Below, piece by piece: positions 11,768 through 22,559 of a stretch of DNA of 64,000 bases. The stretch spans positions 124,001-188,000 of the forward strand of contig QVRM01002224.1 of NCBI GenBank assembly GCA_003439945.1. The letters run 5' to 3'. Within the stretch, counting starts at the first letter, position 1. Each line of letters starts with the position of its first letter. The position numbers were made by a program, and so were the translations under genes. Origin of the DNA: Dermanyssus gallinae (taxonomy: Eukaryota; Arthropoda; Arachnida; Mesostigmata; Dermanyssidae). Under the pieces are notes generated by a model. That model saw nothing but the letters and a program-made list of their open reading frames with translations, did no database searches and had not been told where the DNA came from.

Positions 11768-11930
11768 GCTAGTCATGGTTGCCATCTATCGGCGTGAACA
11801 CCGCTGAGACTTAGCGGCCATGCTGCCACAAGGACTGTTGGGGGAAACCCTAACTATCTCAACATCTCCGGCCCTCGGCGCATTGAAGATATGCCTCAGG
11901 ATGAGCTCCAAGCCTGTAGGGAACGGAAGA
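11768..11930 (+). repeat. unclassified dispersed repeat U2, copy 2
   Basis: Second copy of the repeat at 4451-4682. Blocks shared in order include CATGCTGCC, CTGTTGGG, TATCTCAA, CCCTCGGCGCATTGAAGATA and GTAG-GAACGGA. About 50 bases present in copy 1 between the first two blocks are absent or diverged here. Confidence 0.55.
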
Positions 11931-12542
11931 TGGTTTAAAGTAAATATAGCCTTCCTAAAAATGTATTTAATTCTAGTGCATCACCTCTCCTCGTCGCCCA
12001 CAGGTGGTGTGACTTGAGCGGGCGGTCGTAAAGTTCTTCAGTGAGAATTCGTAACTTCAGGTAATGAGTCTAGAGACCATGTGGTACGTAGACGCCATCA
12101 CATCATTAAAAAACAACCAACGGCAAAACGAAAAAACCAACAACGACACTACTTTAGCTGTGAGTGAAAACCACCGTTCGTAGCTGTAGTGACTGAAGGA
12201 GAAGATTAACCACCATTTGCAGCAGAAACAGCAACAACAATAGCAACAGCAGCAGCAGACTCATCGGCATTTTCCAGAAACGAAAAGAGTCGGGTCCAAA
12301 TATCATAAACACTATTCGTGCGGCTAAGACGAAGAAGGAGAAGGCACCGCATAAGACGCAGTGGTTTCGTTCAATTGCATGTCACTCGGTATGCACTGTA
12401 CGCAAGGAGCAAATTTGTGCTTGCATAAGCAGAGATACATACATACACACTGCATAGGACTGAATAGAGGTAATGTGTTTATATGCACGCCTATTAAGAC
12501 CATGTCCGTCGATCAGTTAGATGGGTAGAAAGATATGTGTTG

Positions 12543-12671
12543 TTGTGTTTATGCTGCTTCTAATAGTGCTATTGTTGCTGCTACTATTGTTGTTGTTGTT
12601 GCTACTGCTAGTTGGATTGTTGTTGTTGTTGCTATTGTTAGTGTTATTGTTGCAGCTGTCATTGTGATTGT
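12543..12671 (+). repeat. (GTT)n-rich tract
   Basis: Imperfect TTG/GTT repeat interrupted by CTAGTTGGA-like segments. It keeps open frames on both strands (12535-12753, 12549-12749) that I do not regard as genes. Confidence 0.8.
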
Positions 12672-12679
12672 GTGTCTGC

Positions 12680-13379
12680 AGTTTTGTCGCCATACGACAT
12701 GCGGCAGCTTCCAGATGTTACTGTTGTCTTCGTTTACACACATGTACATCTGATATTGATATTTTTAGATATGCATTGAAGAAGAGACGTGGAAACGGCG
12801 TGGGAATATCTGAGAAGGGGAGCGAGAATTATGTGTAAGTGAGCAAGAGAACAAAGGGAACGTGATAGACAACTAGTCGTTCAGCGTCGCACTCTCCCTC
12901 TCATTGAGGTAGACTATTTGACGTGCGCTGCGGGAGGCCGAATCGAGTGGGATGTCCCGACCGACTGACCCAGCAAACAACATCAACAACAGATGCAGAA
13001 CTCCCAGAACGAGATGCAGGCGCGTCGCAAACTCGCAAACCCCTCGATACCGCTGTTGGGCAGAACCCAATGTGCGCCTGCCCAACGGCTTTGTCCTCTC
13101 CAGTCAGTAGAGCTGACTGTATGAAAGGCTGGAAGAGCCTTTAAGTGTAAGTTCTTCTATTGTGTGTAGAGAAACTTGTCTCGTGTAACTAAACACTTAC
13201 ATACTCACTTCTCGAAGTGTATCGCAACAACGCATTCAGTTGAAACATGCCCCTGTGCTCTTTCTTATATATATATATATATATATATATTAATATTGCA
13301 GAGACGGGCGATAGCCTTTTCTGCAGAATGCGCTTAGTGTTACAATTGCCAAAAAGGCGTCATTAGGGACATTTTGAGC
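12680..13379. other. no gene recognised
   Basis: Unassigned sequence with (TA)n at 13266-13290. Frames at 12873-13085 and 12923-13144 overlap on opposite strands and show no motif. Confidence 0.35.
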
Positions 13380-13925
13380 TCAGAGGAATTACTGAAATTA
13401 AATAAATTTGCCGTCCGGAGAAGACGGTCCCATAAAAACTATATATACGTCTTTGGCGCCGTCAGGTTCATTGGCTCATTGGAGAGCGTTGTATCACAGT
13501 CAGAAAGCCGTAAGTCCCCAGAAGCTCTGCAGCTGGGGTTGACTTTCATAGGTCTCGTCTTCTTCAGGACTTGCTCTCCAGAGCCTTAGAAACCATCACC
13601 GACAAGGTGGACGATGCATCGGCAGAGGTTGTAGACATTCTGCAGTAGGGGTCCCTCTGTAGCCCACCTACCTATTATATTCGGATCAAGACCATTCCCT
13701 CTTAAAAGGGAAGATGGCTCACTTTGTCCAAGCGCATGTTCGTCTACACTCCGGAGTTAGCTTTGAGAGTAGAATGCGTTGTCGACAAAGCTGCAATATT
13801 GTCGGCAATTGGTGGAATTCGCACGTCCCGCGCCTTCTCCCACAATGGGCCGACTGTTCTACTTAAGCTAGATTTTAAGGATGATTTTAATGCTTCTAAA
13901 AGTGTCAAAACAGGCCACTATTGAA
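13380..13925 (+). pseudogene. decayed reverse transcriptase fragment of the RLE-type family
   Basis: Read across frames, this segment gives LKREDGSLCPS followed about 50 residues later by GPTVLLKLDFKDDFNAS. These correspond to LKKKGGSIRPIS and GPVRVLIKLGFRNAFNT at 41560-41800 in the cluster copy. The LDF aspartate is the motif A catalytic residue of the reverse transcriptase, and it is kept here although it is lost in the 41-kb copy. Stops and frameshifts break the rest, and no motif C or endonuclease follows. I infer an older, more diverged relative of the cluster family. Confidence 0.45.
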
Positions 13926-13929
13926 CGCG

Positions 13930-15533
13930 GTGAAAAACTAGTCCCCCGAAAATGTTCCAGCAGGTGCACGCGGCTTGCGCAGCACAACCTTGATCTGGCC
14001 ACACGACAATATATCTTCGCAGTCCGATAGTGATAAGTGATAACATGAAGGAAAGGGAGGACGCCACAGAACATCTGTACATTCTTCCGATGAAATTCCT
14101 CATGCGGTCCCAAGCGCTGAGCCAAACGACACTAAACGCGCGTGTCGATTAAATTGGCGCGCGATATCATTTGTATTGGGTTTATTCTATTCATAATTTG
14201 CTATCGTTAACACTTGGTTCTAGAACATTTTAGAATCAAACTGAGTGTTGGCCAAAACTAATCCGAAACCAAGACAATGATTCGAACAAGCAAGCACAAA
14301 TACGCGCATAGTTATGGAATTACTTCTCCAATCTGCCCTCTTACGTTCACCGCTCGCCGCCAGGATGGCGCACTTTTTGTCCCTTTCGAGTTGTTTCCCA
14401 CGTGGTGTGTGCATCGATCCCAGTAGCGTCTGTTTCGTCGTTGCCGTCATTATCTTGCGAGCTGATATGACCCAAATAGTATATATATACTTAAGTTAGT
14501 TTTTATTGATATGATAACTGTTCCCCTAACTTATTTGTTTTCTGTAAGGCTATTACCCGAGTACATATATATTGGTGTGCATTTTCTATATCCTTGTTCT
14601 TAGTGGTATTGCCGTTAACTTTGGCAGCAGTGGCCATCTATGTAACATTCTGCATTGCTGCAGGCGTAATATGTGGCAGATGACATTAAAGAGTCCTTCA
14701 ACTTTGGTTTGACTGTATGTAGATCTATTTTAAGCTGTTATTGAAAATGTCTGTGACTCGTTCTCGGCGACTGTCGTTTCAGCATGTCAATCCTGTCAAA
14801 GTCCAAGGGGAATTGTTAAGTTTGCAAGCTAACTTGCAAGCAAAGAATAACCAATGCGTCACCAACCGTACATTCTACTTGAGGAAGTAAGTCTCGATAA
14901 TGTCGAGCCTAAGACATGTACTGCAGTGCACGGTAAACTTCGGTTAGGAGTCGAGATAGTTTTGCCAGCTTATTTTTTCATATTTATGCAGTATACAGAA
15001 ATACAGTAAAAAAATATCATGTCTCAAAAGCGCGCTATGCCTTTCAAAAAAAAACCTAAGTGATCTTCAAATTATTCATAAATGTCTCATATACACAAAA
15101 ACAATAATAGAGCTAAAGTTCTTAGTATTACGAGAGCTTTACCAGCTCGGGTGTGCCAGGTTTCTAGGTGCATGCTTAGCATCACTAAGCCCATAATGAA
15201 CAATCAGATGTGTTTTTTTATACGTCTTACATAAATGAATAAAATCGTTGCAGTGAATATGTATTATATTATCATAATATTAACGTGTTAGGATTAAAAC
15301 CTATTAGCATATTAACCGTGATTTTATAATATTAACGAACATATCATTTAAATGCACGCTCAAGAGGACACGGTTAGTGCAAATACTGTCTTTTGAGATA
15401 CAGTTTTAGAAAAATATTAATATCTCTGCCGCGGCTTGAGTTGGATCTATGTACTTCGTTTTATTGCTACATACCTTGATCTCTCACCAACTATTCCTCT
15501 CTCTCCCTCTCTTTATTTCTCTCTTTTCCTCTT
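13930..15533. other. no gene recognised
   Basis: AT-rich unassigned sequence. CTGTAAGGCTATTACCCG at 14544-14561 resembles CCGTAAGGCTATTGCCCG at 47061-47078, possibly a short shared repeat. Confidence 0.35.
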
Positions 15534-15600
15534 ATATATATATATAAAGGAATATATATATATATATATATATAAAGGAATATATATATATATATATATA
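15534..15600. repeat. compound (TA)n microsatellite
   Basis: Three (TA)n runs separated by two copies of AAAGGAA, so the interruption itself has been duplicated with the repeat. Confidence 0.9.
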
Positions 15601-15604
15601 CGTA

Positions 15605-16429
15605 ATTGAGAAGTATTCAGATGTATACATATATTTGTGCGTATACATTTGACTCGCTTCCTACATCTTCTTCTTGCGGTCGCCACGTTTTGTGTTGGTG
15701 TTACCTCTGTGGTCGAGGGCAGGGCAATGATCACCTTACGTAATTGCATTACTAGCAGCGGTACTGACTGGGCTAAGACACCTCAAGTTGAGCCAACGCT
15801 ATGTTTCTTGCCCAACTAATTGGATCTCGCTGTAGCTATTATTAGAGGGGCACCCGTAGCGTGAAGTAGTCGGCTAGAGTCACCCCAGTCAGGAACGCGC
15901 AGACAAACGTATACATACAACATGTATATGTTGGCTGCCCTGTGTGACTTCTGCCTCATCGAGGCGGGGATGCTCACCAAACCGCCTAGCCCCGCACAAA
16001 TTCCAGCAAATGCCACAGACATTAGGCAAAAAACAATGCAATAATTAACGTTTCCTTTATTGCGTTATGAATTAAATCCGTGAATCCGTTGACCCGAACT
16101 ACACCCGACCCACTAACGTAACCGACTATACTCTGACTATGGTCTCCGCCTTCGTGTGTGGACCAGTTTTATCTTCCCTTAGCTCTCGTACTCATGGTCT
16201 TGCATAAACTCTCTGCTCTCCACTGCACTATTAGCACTCCTCTCTTTTTGCGCACGATTGCCATCTGCTAACCGGTGACAGATGCAAAAGCAACAGCAAC
16301 AGCAGCAACAGAATTCGCATCTGCCATCCACAAGCATAGACCCGTTTGTTCGTCATGCGCACACCATGCTTTGCGTCCATCAATTAAGCTGCTCCATAGT
16401 AAATACCTAATTGGCATAGAGTTACATTA
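15605..16429. other. no gene recognised
   Basis: Unassigned sequence with a CAACAG run at 16290-16312. Short open frames only. Confidence 0.35.
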
Positions 16430-19400
16430 GCACATGCTTCATTCCGTTCCGTTTCCCCGGTGAAGTCGTCCGCGGCGAATCGTCCAGTACGCAAATCTCT
16501 CGCCATTCTCGTTCGTTTCACTACGAACTTCTCGTGTCTTCCGGCAAACTTTGTTGGCGGCGTGTTTGTCGGTGGTGGTAGTTTTCGTGTTGTTGTTGTT
16601 TTGATTGTTGTTGTTGTTATTGTTGTTGTTAATACTGTTGTTGTTGTTGTTGTTGTTGTTGTAGTAGTTCGAAGCATGTAGGAGGTGTACGAGGGGAAGC
16701 TCATCTAGATTGCCGCCCAGTTTAAAGTTCTAGCAACGTGTCGACATCACAAGCTCTTACACTCATATGCTCGCGCACTCACCTGAGTTGCATGTTGAGC
16801 CGTCGGGAGAATGTCGTCGTCGTCCCTCGGTCAAAGTTCGAAGCCGGGAATCTGTCGTCGGCAGCGGCGGCAACGGGAAGGGGCTGCGACAAGGGCGCAC
16901 TGGGCGGGTCTGTCCTGATCGGGTTGTTCCAACGTTGTCTGCGTTCAAGTGTGCGCGTAATGCAGCTAGCTAGCTGTGCGTGCGTACGCGTGTATGTCTC
17001 TGTGGTGGTAGCACGGAAGCAAAGTGACGCTCACAAACACCAACCAACCCACCAACCAACCAACCAACACGATCTCGACACTCTCAACACCTGTTGTTGA
17101 AGCTCGGTCCCCGATTAGTCCAGCAGAGGGAAGCCACCACCCACCATCGAGGGCTTGGTCTGCACCAAGGTTGTCGTTGTCTAGTAGTATTTGCAGTAGT
17201 AGTAGTAGTGGTAGTTAGTAGTAGTAGTGGTAGTTAGTAATAGGAGCACTAACAGTTTATCGTGTCCTTGCGGTCACGCAAGACCACTGATGAAGTTGAT
17301 CGACTGACTATGATGACAGACACGGCTGGTGCTGTGAGCACACGATCAACAGACGTCACCGGCGTCAACACCCTAACAGCTGCGTCTAGCCGAAACTGGG
17401 ACAACTCGGCGGGCTTGTTCCTGTTCGATCGACACGACCAGTTCGTTGTGACGTTCGCTGAGGTGTGGGGTGGGCTTGGATGTTGGCTTTACGAACGCCA
17501 CGACGTCGACGTTTACCACCACCACCACCACCACTACCACGATGAACACCGCGACACTCGGGGGTCACTACTGGAGGCGTGCCGAAGGGCTACCGATGAC
17601 TCTGGTGCGGGGTCGATCTATTCGGCCGCGCCGCCGAATTGTCTTTTATAAACGGGTGGGGAATGCAGGCGGCCAGACACACGCAAAACTGACCGGATGG
17701 CAGCGAGATTCAGCGAGATCCTAGCTGCAAATAGGCAGTTCTCTGCAGCTGGTAGTCTGCGATGCGTGCGCGCCGAATGGTCGCGATAAAATGGACAGAT
17801 AAGTAGATATGGATTGATAGATGGGTAGATGGATAGCGAATCAGTCAATCAATCAATCTATTGGCTAGTGATGGCGACCTGTTACGCTGTTACGACCGCT
17901 TTGCGTCGTTGTCGTTGTGTTTGTTGTCGTCGTCGTCGTATATCGTCCGGTGACAAGTCGGTCTGACGCCGGGCGCTGGTCGCGCGTCTACTTTTATAAA
18001 CACCTCGCCTCCCGTCTATCCAGAAGCAGCAGCAGCAGTAGTAGTAGCAGGAACCCACCACCATAGGCATGGGCACGACGAAGACGAGCACGATCACCAT
18101 AGGCATCACCGCAACCCCACCGGCACGCCACCACAGGCAAAAAGTGGCGCCACAAGTTGCTGCTGCTGCTGCTACTGCTGCTTCAAATGCTAGCGCCGCC
18201 GCCGCTGCTGCTGCTGCTTCTATTGCCGCCACCAAGGGGGGCGCGTTCGAGAGAGAGGGTAACTTGAGTTAGGCCACGCCTCCGTGCCGCCCGCCGCTGC
18301 CGACGCCGGCCCCCATCGACGCCCCTCGGCTCGGCGGCCTCTGACGTGGCCTTTAGCAATAGACAAGGGGGATAAGAAGAAGAAGAATGCGAAAATGAAC
18401 GGCGACGACGACGACGAGGAGGCGCAGGAGGACGAGGAAAAGGAGAAAAGTCCTTCTGGCAGCAGCAGCAGCTCCATCACCACCATTAGAACCATTATTA
18501 TCATCATCAGCATTCCCGCCGCCGCTACAGCCATCGCCACCACGACGAATTGTCTGTCTTCCTTTGGTCCTCTGTCTACGGTGAAATATCCAATGGGGCT
18601 AGAAAGTGAGCAAGTAAACGGAGAGAGAAAGTCTGCCAGCATGGTGGTGGTCGTACAGCGTCATTGTGCGGCGGCGGCGGCGACGGCGGCGGTGTTGTCA
18701 TTGTGGGGTGTTTGCCATGAGAGAAACGGCGGGCTGATGGGCTGGGGGGGGGGGGTGTGACTGGCTTACCACTTGTGGAGTGGAAGGTCGCCAATGACGG
18801 TGGCAGAGTGGCGGTAGCGGCCGTTGGGGCGCCCGCGCTCACTATAACAACAACAACGACAAACACAACAGCAACAACGACAACAACCACAACAACAGCA
18901 ACAACAACGACAACGACAACAACAGCAACGACAACCACAACAAAGTAACAGCAGCGACAACAACAACAAGAGCGACAGCGGTAACTAGTACCACGACAAT
19001 CGCAACAACGACGACGACGACAACGAATGTGATGATGATACTGATGATGATGTTGATGGTAATCATAACGGCTAGAAGAAGACGACGCACAAGGGGCGTT
19101 CGCTGGTAGGAGAAGGAGGCGTGCACTCCGACCGGTGACGTCAGGAGTTGGGCTGGGCCGTCCCCTCCGACGCAGGTGCAAACAGAATGGGCGCCAGAAC
19201 GGACAACGTATTCTTGTTGTCGTCGTCGTCGTCGTAGTAGTAGCAGACGCAGTTATTGTTGCTATTGGGATGTTGCCGACGTTGTTGTTGTTGTTGGGGC
19301 ACAATTGTTGGGGTGTTGTTGAGGGTAGGGGTGGTGCACATATGCTGCTGAAGTTGCCGTACACATACGATGCCCGATGTGGATGGACAACGGACGCTCG

Positions 19401-19800
19401 AATTCACGGCCAACCGCCTCGTTCCACACGTCCGATATGTATCTGGAGATGGACCGAAACAACAGCAACAATGCCCCCACCCCTGCGGAACAACAGAATG
19501 TTCCGGACCAACGTCATCATCACAGCTTCCAGCCCTATTCCTTCCCTATTCCTTCAGAAGATCCTAAGCTAGGCAGACAGCTCGCCATGTCGTCGGCAAC
19601 ATCGCCTTTGTCGGACTTTGCGTCGTTTGCATATGTCTTCTTTTCCGGTAGATGGTACGGCTCGGGCATGTCGACGTCATCTGAAGGCAGCGCTTGATTG
19701 AAATGTCCTTCAGGCCCTTGTCGCATTCGGCAACAACAAGTTCTCAAATACTTCATCAAATGCGTAGTAGTAGTAGTAGTAGTAGAAGTAGAAACAGATA
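16430..19800. other. GC- and CpG-rich domain with dense trinucleotide repeats
   Basis: By eye this is the most GC- and CpG-rich part of the window, in contrast to the AT-rich sequence around it. It carries (GTT)n at 16585-16672, (CCAA)n at 17041-17068, (CAC)n at 17517-17538, (GCT)/(GCC)n at 18160-18230, (GAC/GAG)n at 18400-18440, (AAC)n at 18844-18975 and (GTC)n at 19215-19240. Such a domain in an arthropod genome can be a promoter or 5' exon region of a regulatory gene, but no protein family was recognised. Most long frames here are open because of the triplet repeats. Confidence 0.5.
19377..19697 (+). CDS. candidate coding exon, unidentified
   Basis: An ATG-initiated frame of 106 codons without microsatellite support. 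It opens MWMDNGRSNSRPTASF and contains a polar, N/P/S/H-rich segment like the low-complexity N-terminus of a regulatory protein. Its third positions favour C and G, like the surrounding CpG-rich domain. An in-frame TAG lies upstream at 19326, so if real this ATG could be the start. A strong 3' splice site (TTCCCTATTCCTTCAG) lies inside at about 19557, which makes exon limits uncertain. An equally protein-like minus-strand frame at 19535-19759 overlaps, and at most one can be real. Confidence 0.25.
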   Translation: MWMDNGRSNSRPTASFHTSDMYLEMDRNNSNNAPTPAEQQNVPDQRHHHSFQPYSFPIPSEDPKLGRQLAMSSATSPLSDFASFAYVFFSGRWYGSGMSTSSEGSA

Positions 19801-19999
19801 TGGTGGACGTGGTCGCTGTCGTTGTTGTGTTAGCATTGACGTGAGGCGTACGCGCGCCATATTGAACATCTCTGCCAGAATATTCCCTTTGTAGAGGAAG
19901 GCTTATTGTTGCAACAGTTGATTTGGATAACTTCTTTCTCTAAGTTTCTCTTTTCCGGCTTCGATAGACGAAAAGGCATGTACATTCATACCGTTGGTT

Positions 20000-20330
20000 C
20001 TGGTGATATGGGTAAGTGCACTTTAACGGTGCGCTTATTGTCTGGAGACGTTTAGAAGAACTTTATGGTGTAGCGAGAGAGAGCTACTATCTTTACCTAG
20101 GTGTATTATTGTCGATGGATCTTACGTTCTCTGCACATATTAGAGATCTAGTCAAATCTACATCTGTATTTGTGAAAATGCTATTCCGTAGTTTCATCAT
20201 TAATGAACCAAAGATGTTTATTCGTCTGTATAAATCAATTGTGTTAACTAGAATGTGATATTGCTCACCCGTCTGGAGTCCATTCCACTTCTTCCACTTG
20301 CAAGAAGTGGAATCATCAATCGTGCATTTG
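20000..20330 (+). pseudogene. LINE reverse transcriptase C-terminal fragment
   Basis: The translation contains YLGVLLSMDLTFSAHI, a gap, then RLYKSIVLTRM, a TGA stop at 20256-20258, and YCSPVWSP. In CR1, Jockey and related LINEs the reverse transcriptase domain ends with just this order: a YLGV-type block, then YK-S-V-P-LEY, then VW-P. The TGA sits where those proteins carry L or E before YCSPVW, so it is an acquired nonsense change. Everything upstream (palm and fingers, endonuclease) is missing, as in a 5'-truncated insertion. Clade not resolved. Confidence 0.65.
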
Positions 20331-20339
20331 CGTGGCGTG

Positions 20340-21138
20340 AAGCCAGATAATCGCACAACGAGCTACCCTCAATTCGGTAAATAAAGGCGTTTTCTATAAT
20401 ATTCTACTGGATTCTAGTATTATCAATGCATGAAGTTTTGCTGAGACCGCTTGTAGCTCTTAATTAGAGGTGGAGGCTCCGTTTACAAGCCTATTACGTG
20501 CACGCTACAGATAAATTAAACGGCAGGTAGATGCGTTGGGTCAAGATTGAGCGTTCTCTATAGAAAACGTACGTGCCTCCGAAACTTTACATTTTCGAAG
20601 GCGCGCACCGTGATATCATACCGCGGAGCTGCCAGGCTGTCAAAAGTGTTTGCACCAGAGAAAAGATCAGCACTGCCTTCACTAGCCTCAACAGAGATGA
20701 CGTAGACGGGCGACTCATACACGCCCTGCCAACAACGATGCCATTAGCTTTAATCCAATGTTCACCTTTTTATGTTTTTTAACTTTTCTTAATTAACACC
20801 TATAAATGTTCACCTGTCTGAAAGAACGAGTAAGATCGCCAATGTTGACGCGTCGTGGTATACATGCCATATTGCGGTGTTTTCGGTTTGGGGTGTGCAT
20901 GATGCAGTGATGATGGTGATGATGATAGTTGTGTGAACAATTCAAAAGTCGGTAAAGCTAGATGACACATACCCACGTTCCAATTTGAGCACCAAGTATC
21001 TGAAAAAGTGAACTCAAGCTAACCGCAGTAGTGTGCTAGAACGTAAGCATGAGAAAATGATTTCGTCATAGTAAGGCTGTCGTACTCCTTTGTGCAAACG
21101 TATATATACTATATACGACTGACATAAGTGACCCTGGC
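20340..21138. other. no gene recognised
   Basis: Unassigned sequence with a (GAT)n-like run near 20905-20930 and short frames only. Confidence 0.35.
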
Positions 21139-21150
21139 AGTAGACCTTAT
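21139..21150 (+). repeat. target-site duplication, left copy
   Basis: AGTAGACCTTAT, repeated exactly at 21313-21324 on the other side of the R1-like tail insertion. Confidence 0.8.
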
Positions 21151-21312
21151 GGTTGAAGTAGTATTAAAGAATGGTTCCAGCTCCTCGCCTCCTCCTGAGG
21201 CCATTTAGGTGAGAGATTTTTAGTGGGTATTATGCCAACAACATCGGCATCGAGTCCCACACTACCCGCTTTGGGTGTATGTAAATGCATTTTTTCCTCT
21301 CACCCAAAAAAA
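21151..21312 (+). mobile_element. 162-bp R1-like retrotransposon 3' end, severely 5'-truncated
   Basis: Contains the family 3' signature TTTAGTGGGTA, GAGTCCCACACTACCC and CCTCTCACCCAAAAAAAA. The insertion is bounded by perfect 12-bp direct repeats and ends in poly(A), the products expected of target-primed reverse transcription that stopped early. It has no coding sequence. GGTGAGAG at 21208-21215 is the exact complement of CTCTCACC at 21297-21304, forming the outer stem of a terminal hairpin also present in the copies ending near 26897 and 32573. Confidence 0.85.
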
Positions 21313-21324
21313 AGTAGACCTTAT
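21313..21324 (+). repeat. target-site duplication, right copy
   Basis: AGTAGACCTTAT, identical to 21139-21150. Confidence 0.8.
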
Positions 21325-21329
21325 ACCAC

Positions 21330-22520
21330 CCAGGACACGAATGCAACAGTAGAATAATTCTTGAAAATGATAAGGCCTGTTCACCGCTGTTGTGCATCTG
21401 GACGGCTTCCAAAGAGATCGTGGCAGAGACATAAAGCCTCATGCAGAATCACTGAGCCTTTCTTTGCTCCCCGCCTGGTTGGGTTTCAGCCAGGCGGACA
21501 GAAAACGCATATATCAGTGGGTACGTCGTCAATTCAGGTCAGGTCTGGCGGCCTGGTTAGACGAGTGGCTCGTGCACGAGTGGCGATTTGTTTTCGTTTT
21601 TGCCGTTTAATAACGACGGGATGATGGTGCCGCTGCTGTTGCTGCTGCTGCTGCCGGGGGTAACCGGCAACGTTCACATCTCTTCGCGCACGGAGAAATG
21701 CAACGTGTGGGGGGGGGGGGGGGGGGGAGGCTGGATTTGAAGAGCAAACATCGAACGAGCCCACAGACGTATACTGACAATGTAATCCCAACTGACGGAT
21801 ATGGATACCCTTGACACAAAAAGCTTCAATTTTTCGGTTTGGCAAGCGAGGGTGGGTGCTGCAGTGGGGTTACTAGACACGCCACTGGATTGATAAGAGC
21901 AGAGTGCTTATCGTTCTAGGTGTATGCCAATCTATCTGTCAAATGGCTTTTTATACTAGGTATACGTTCAGAGAAATGTGTTCTTTTGTATATATGCCAA
22001 ATTTTCTTCCGTCGTCGTAACCAACAAAAACGTCGCTGCTATTTCTAGGCAGATCTATTGTTTAGTGCTTATTCTAATTAACTCGCTGTAAGTATATGCA
22101 CTTATATGTATTATAAATATTCTACACACAATTGCAAGTCTAAGCAAATTGCTTCCAACGGGTATGTTCGCACTCCGCAAACCGTGAAACCATGTCCTCC
22201 AATCCGTCTCGCCGCTTTAAGTACGACAGGAATCCTATATCCATACCACTTGACAGCAATAAAAAGGTTAATGTCAAAGTTAAAAACTAAGAGGGGCGCT
22301 GACCTGAATTGTGTGATCCCTACACTTGTCACTTGGTATATTCGACCAAAGGATTTCACCAAGTTAGCGATCAATGTGGTTGCCGGTTCTGCTCGCAGAT
22401 ATGCGCTAAATACCACGTAGCGAGCTGCCAGACCCATCGGCGGTCTTTGCACTTTTTCGCCCGGTGGAACGATCGCTAAAGTGTTCAAACTGAATATAAT
22501 AAACTGTAATTATGTAACAT
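21330..22520. other. no gene recognised; two overlapping opposite-strand frames
   Basis: Includes a G run at 21710-21728. Frames of 104 codons (plus, 22106-22420) and 125 codons (minus, 22111-22488) overlap almost completely. Neither has a recognisable motif. Because the end of this segment carries repeat U3, the whole may be an unclassified repeated element. Confidence 0.3.
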
Positions 22521-22553
22521 CTTGAAATGCAATGTTATTGCAAAATAAACAAA
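22521..22553 (+). repeat. short repeat U3, second copy
   Basis: Same TTGAAATGCAATGTTATTGC followed by AAAATAAACAA as at 3528-3562. Confidence 0.4.
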
Positions 22554-22559
22554 TATATA

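Noticed and set aside
16384..16704. 106-codon minus-strand frame rich in threonine
   Set aside because: Driven by the (GTT)n/(AAC)n tract at 16585-16672.
18576..19364. 262-codon minus-strand open frame
   Set aside because: Poly-Thr, poly-Asn, poly-Cys and poly-Val stretches come from AAC/GTT and related triplet repeats, which lack stops in this direction. Overlapping frames on the other strand are just as open.
22106..22488. Opposite-strand frames of 104 and 125 codons as a gene pair
   Set aside because: Almost complete overlap, no recognisable domain, and repeat U3 at the end suggests a repeated element instead.
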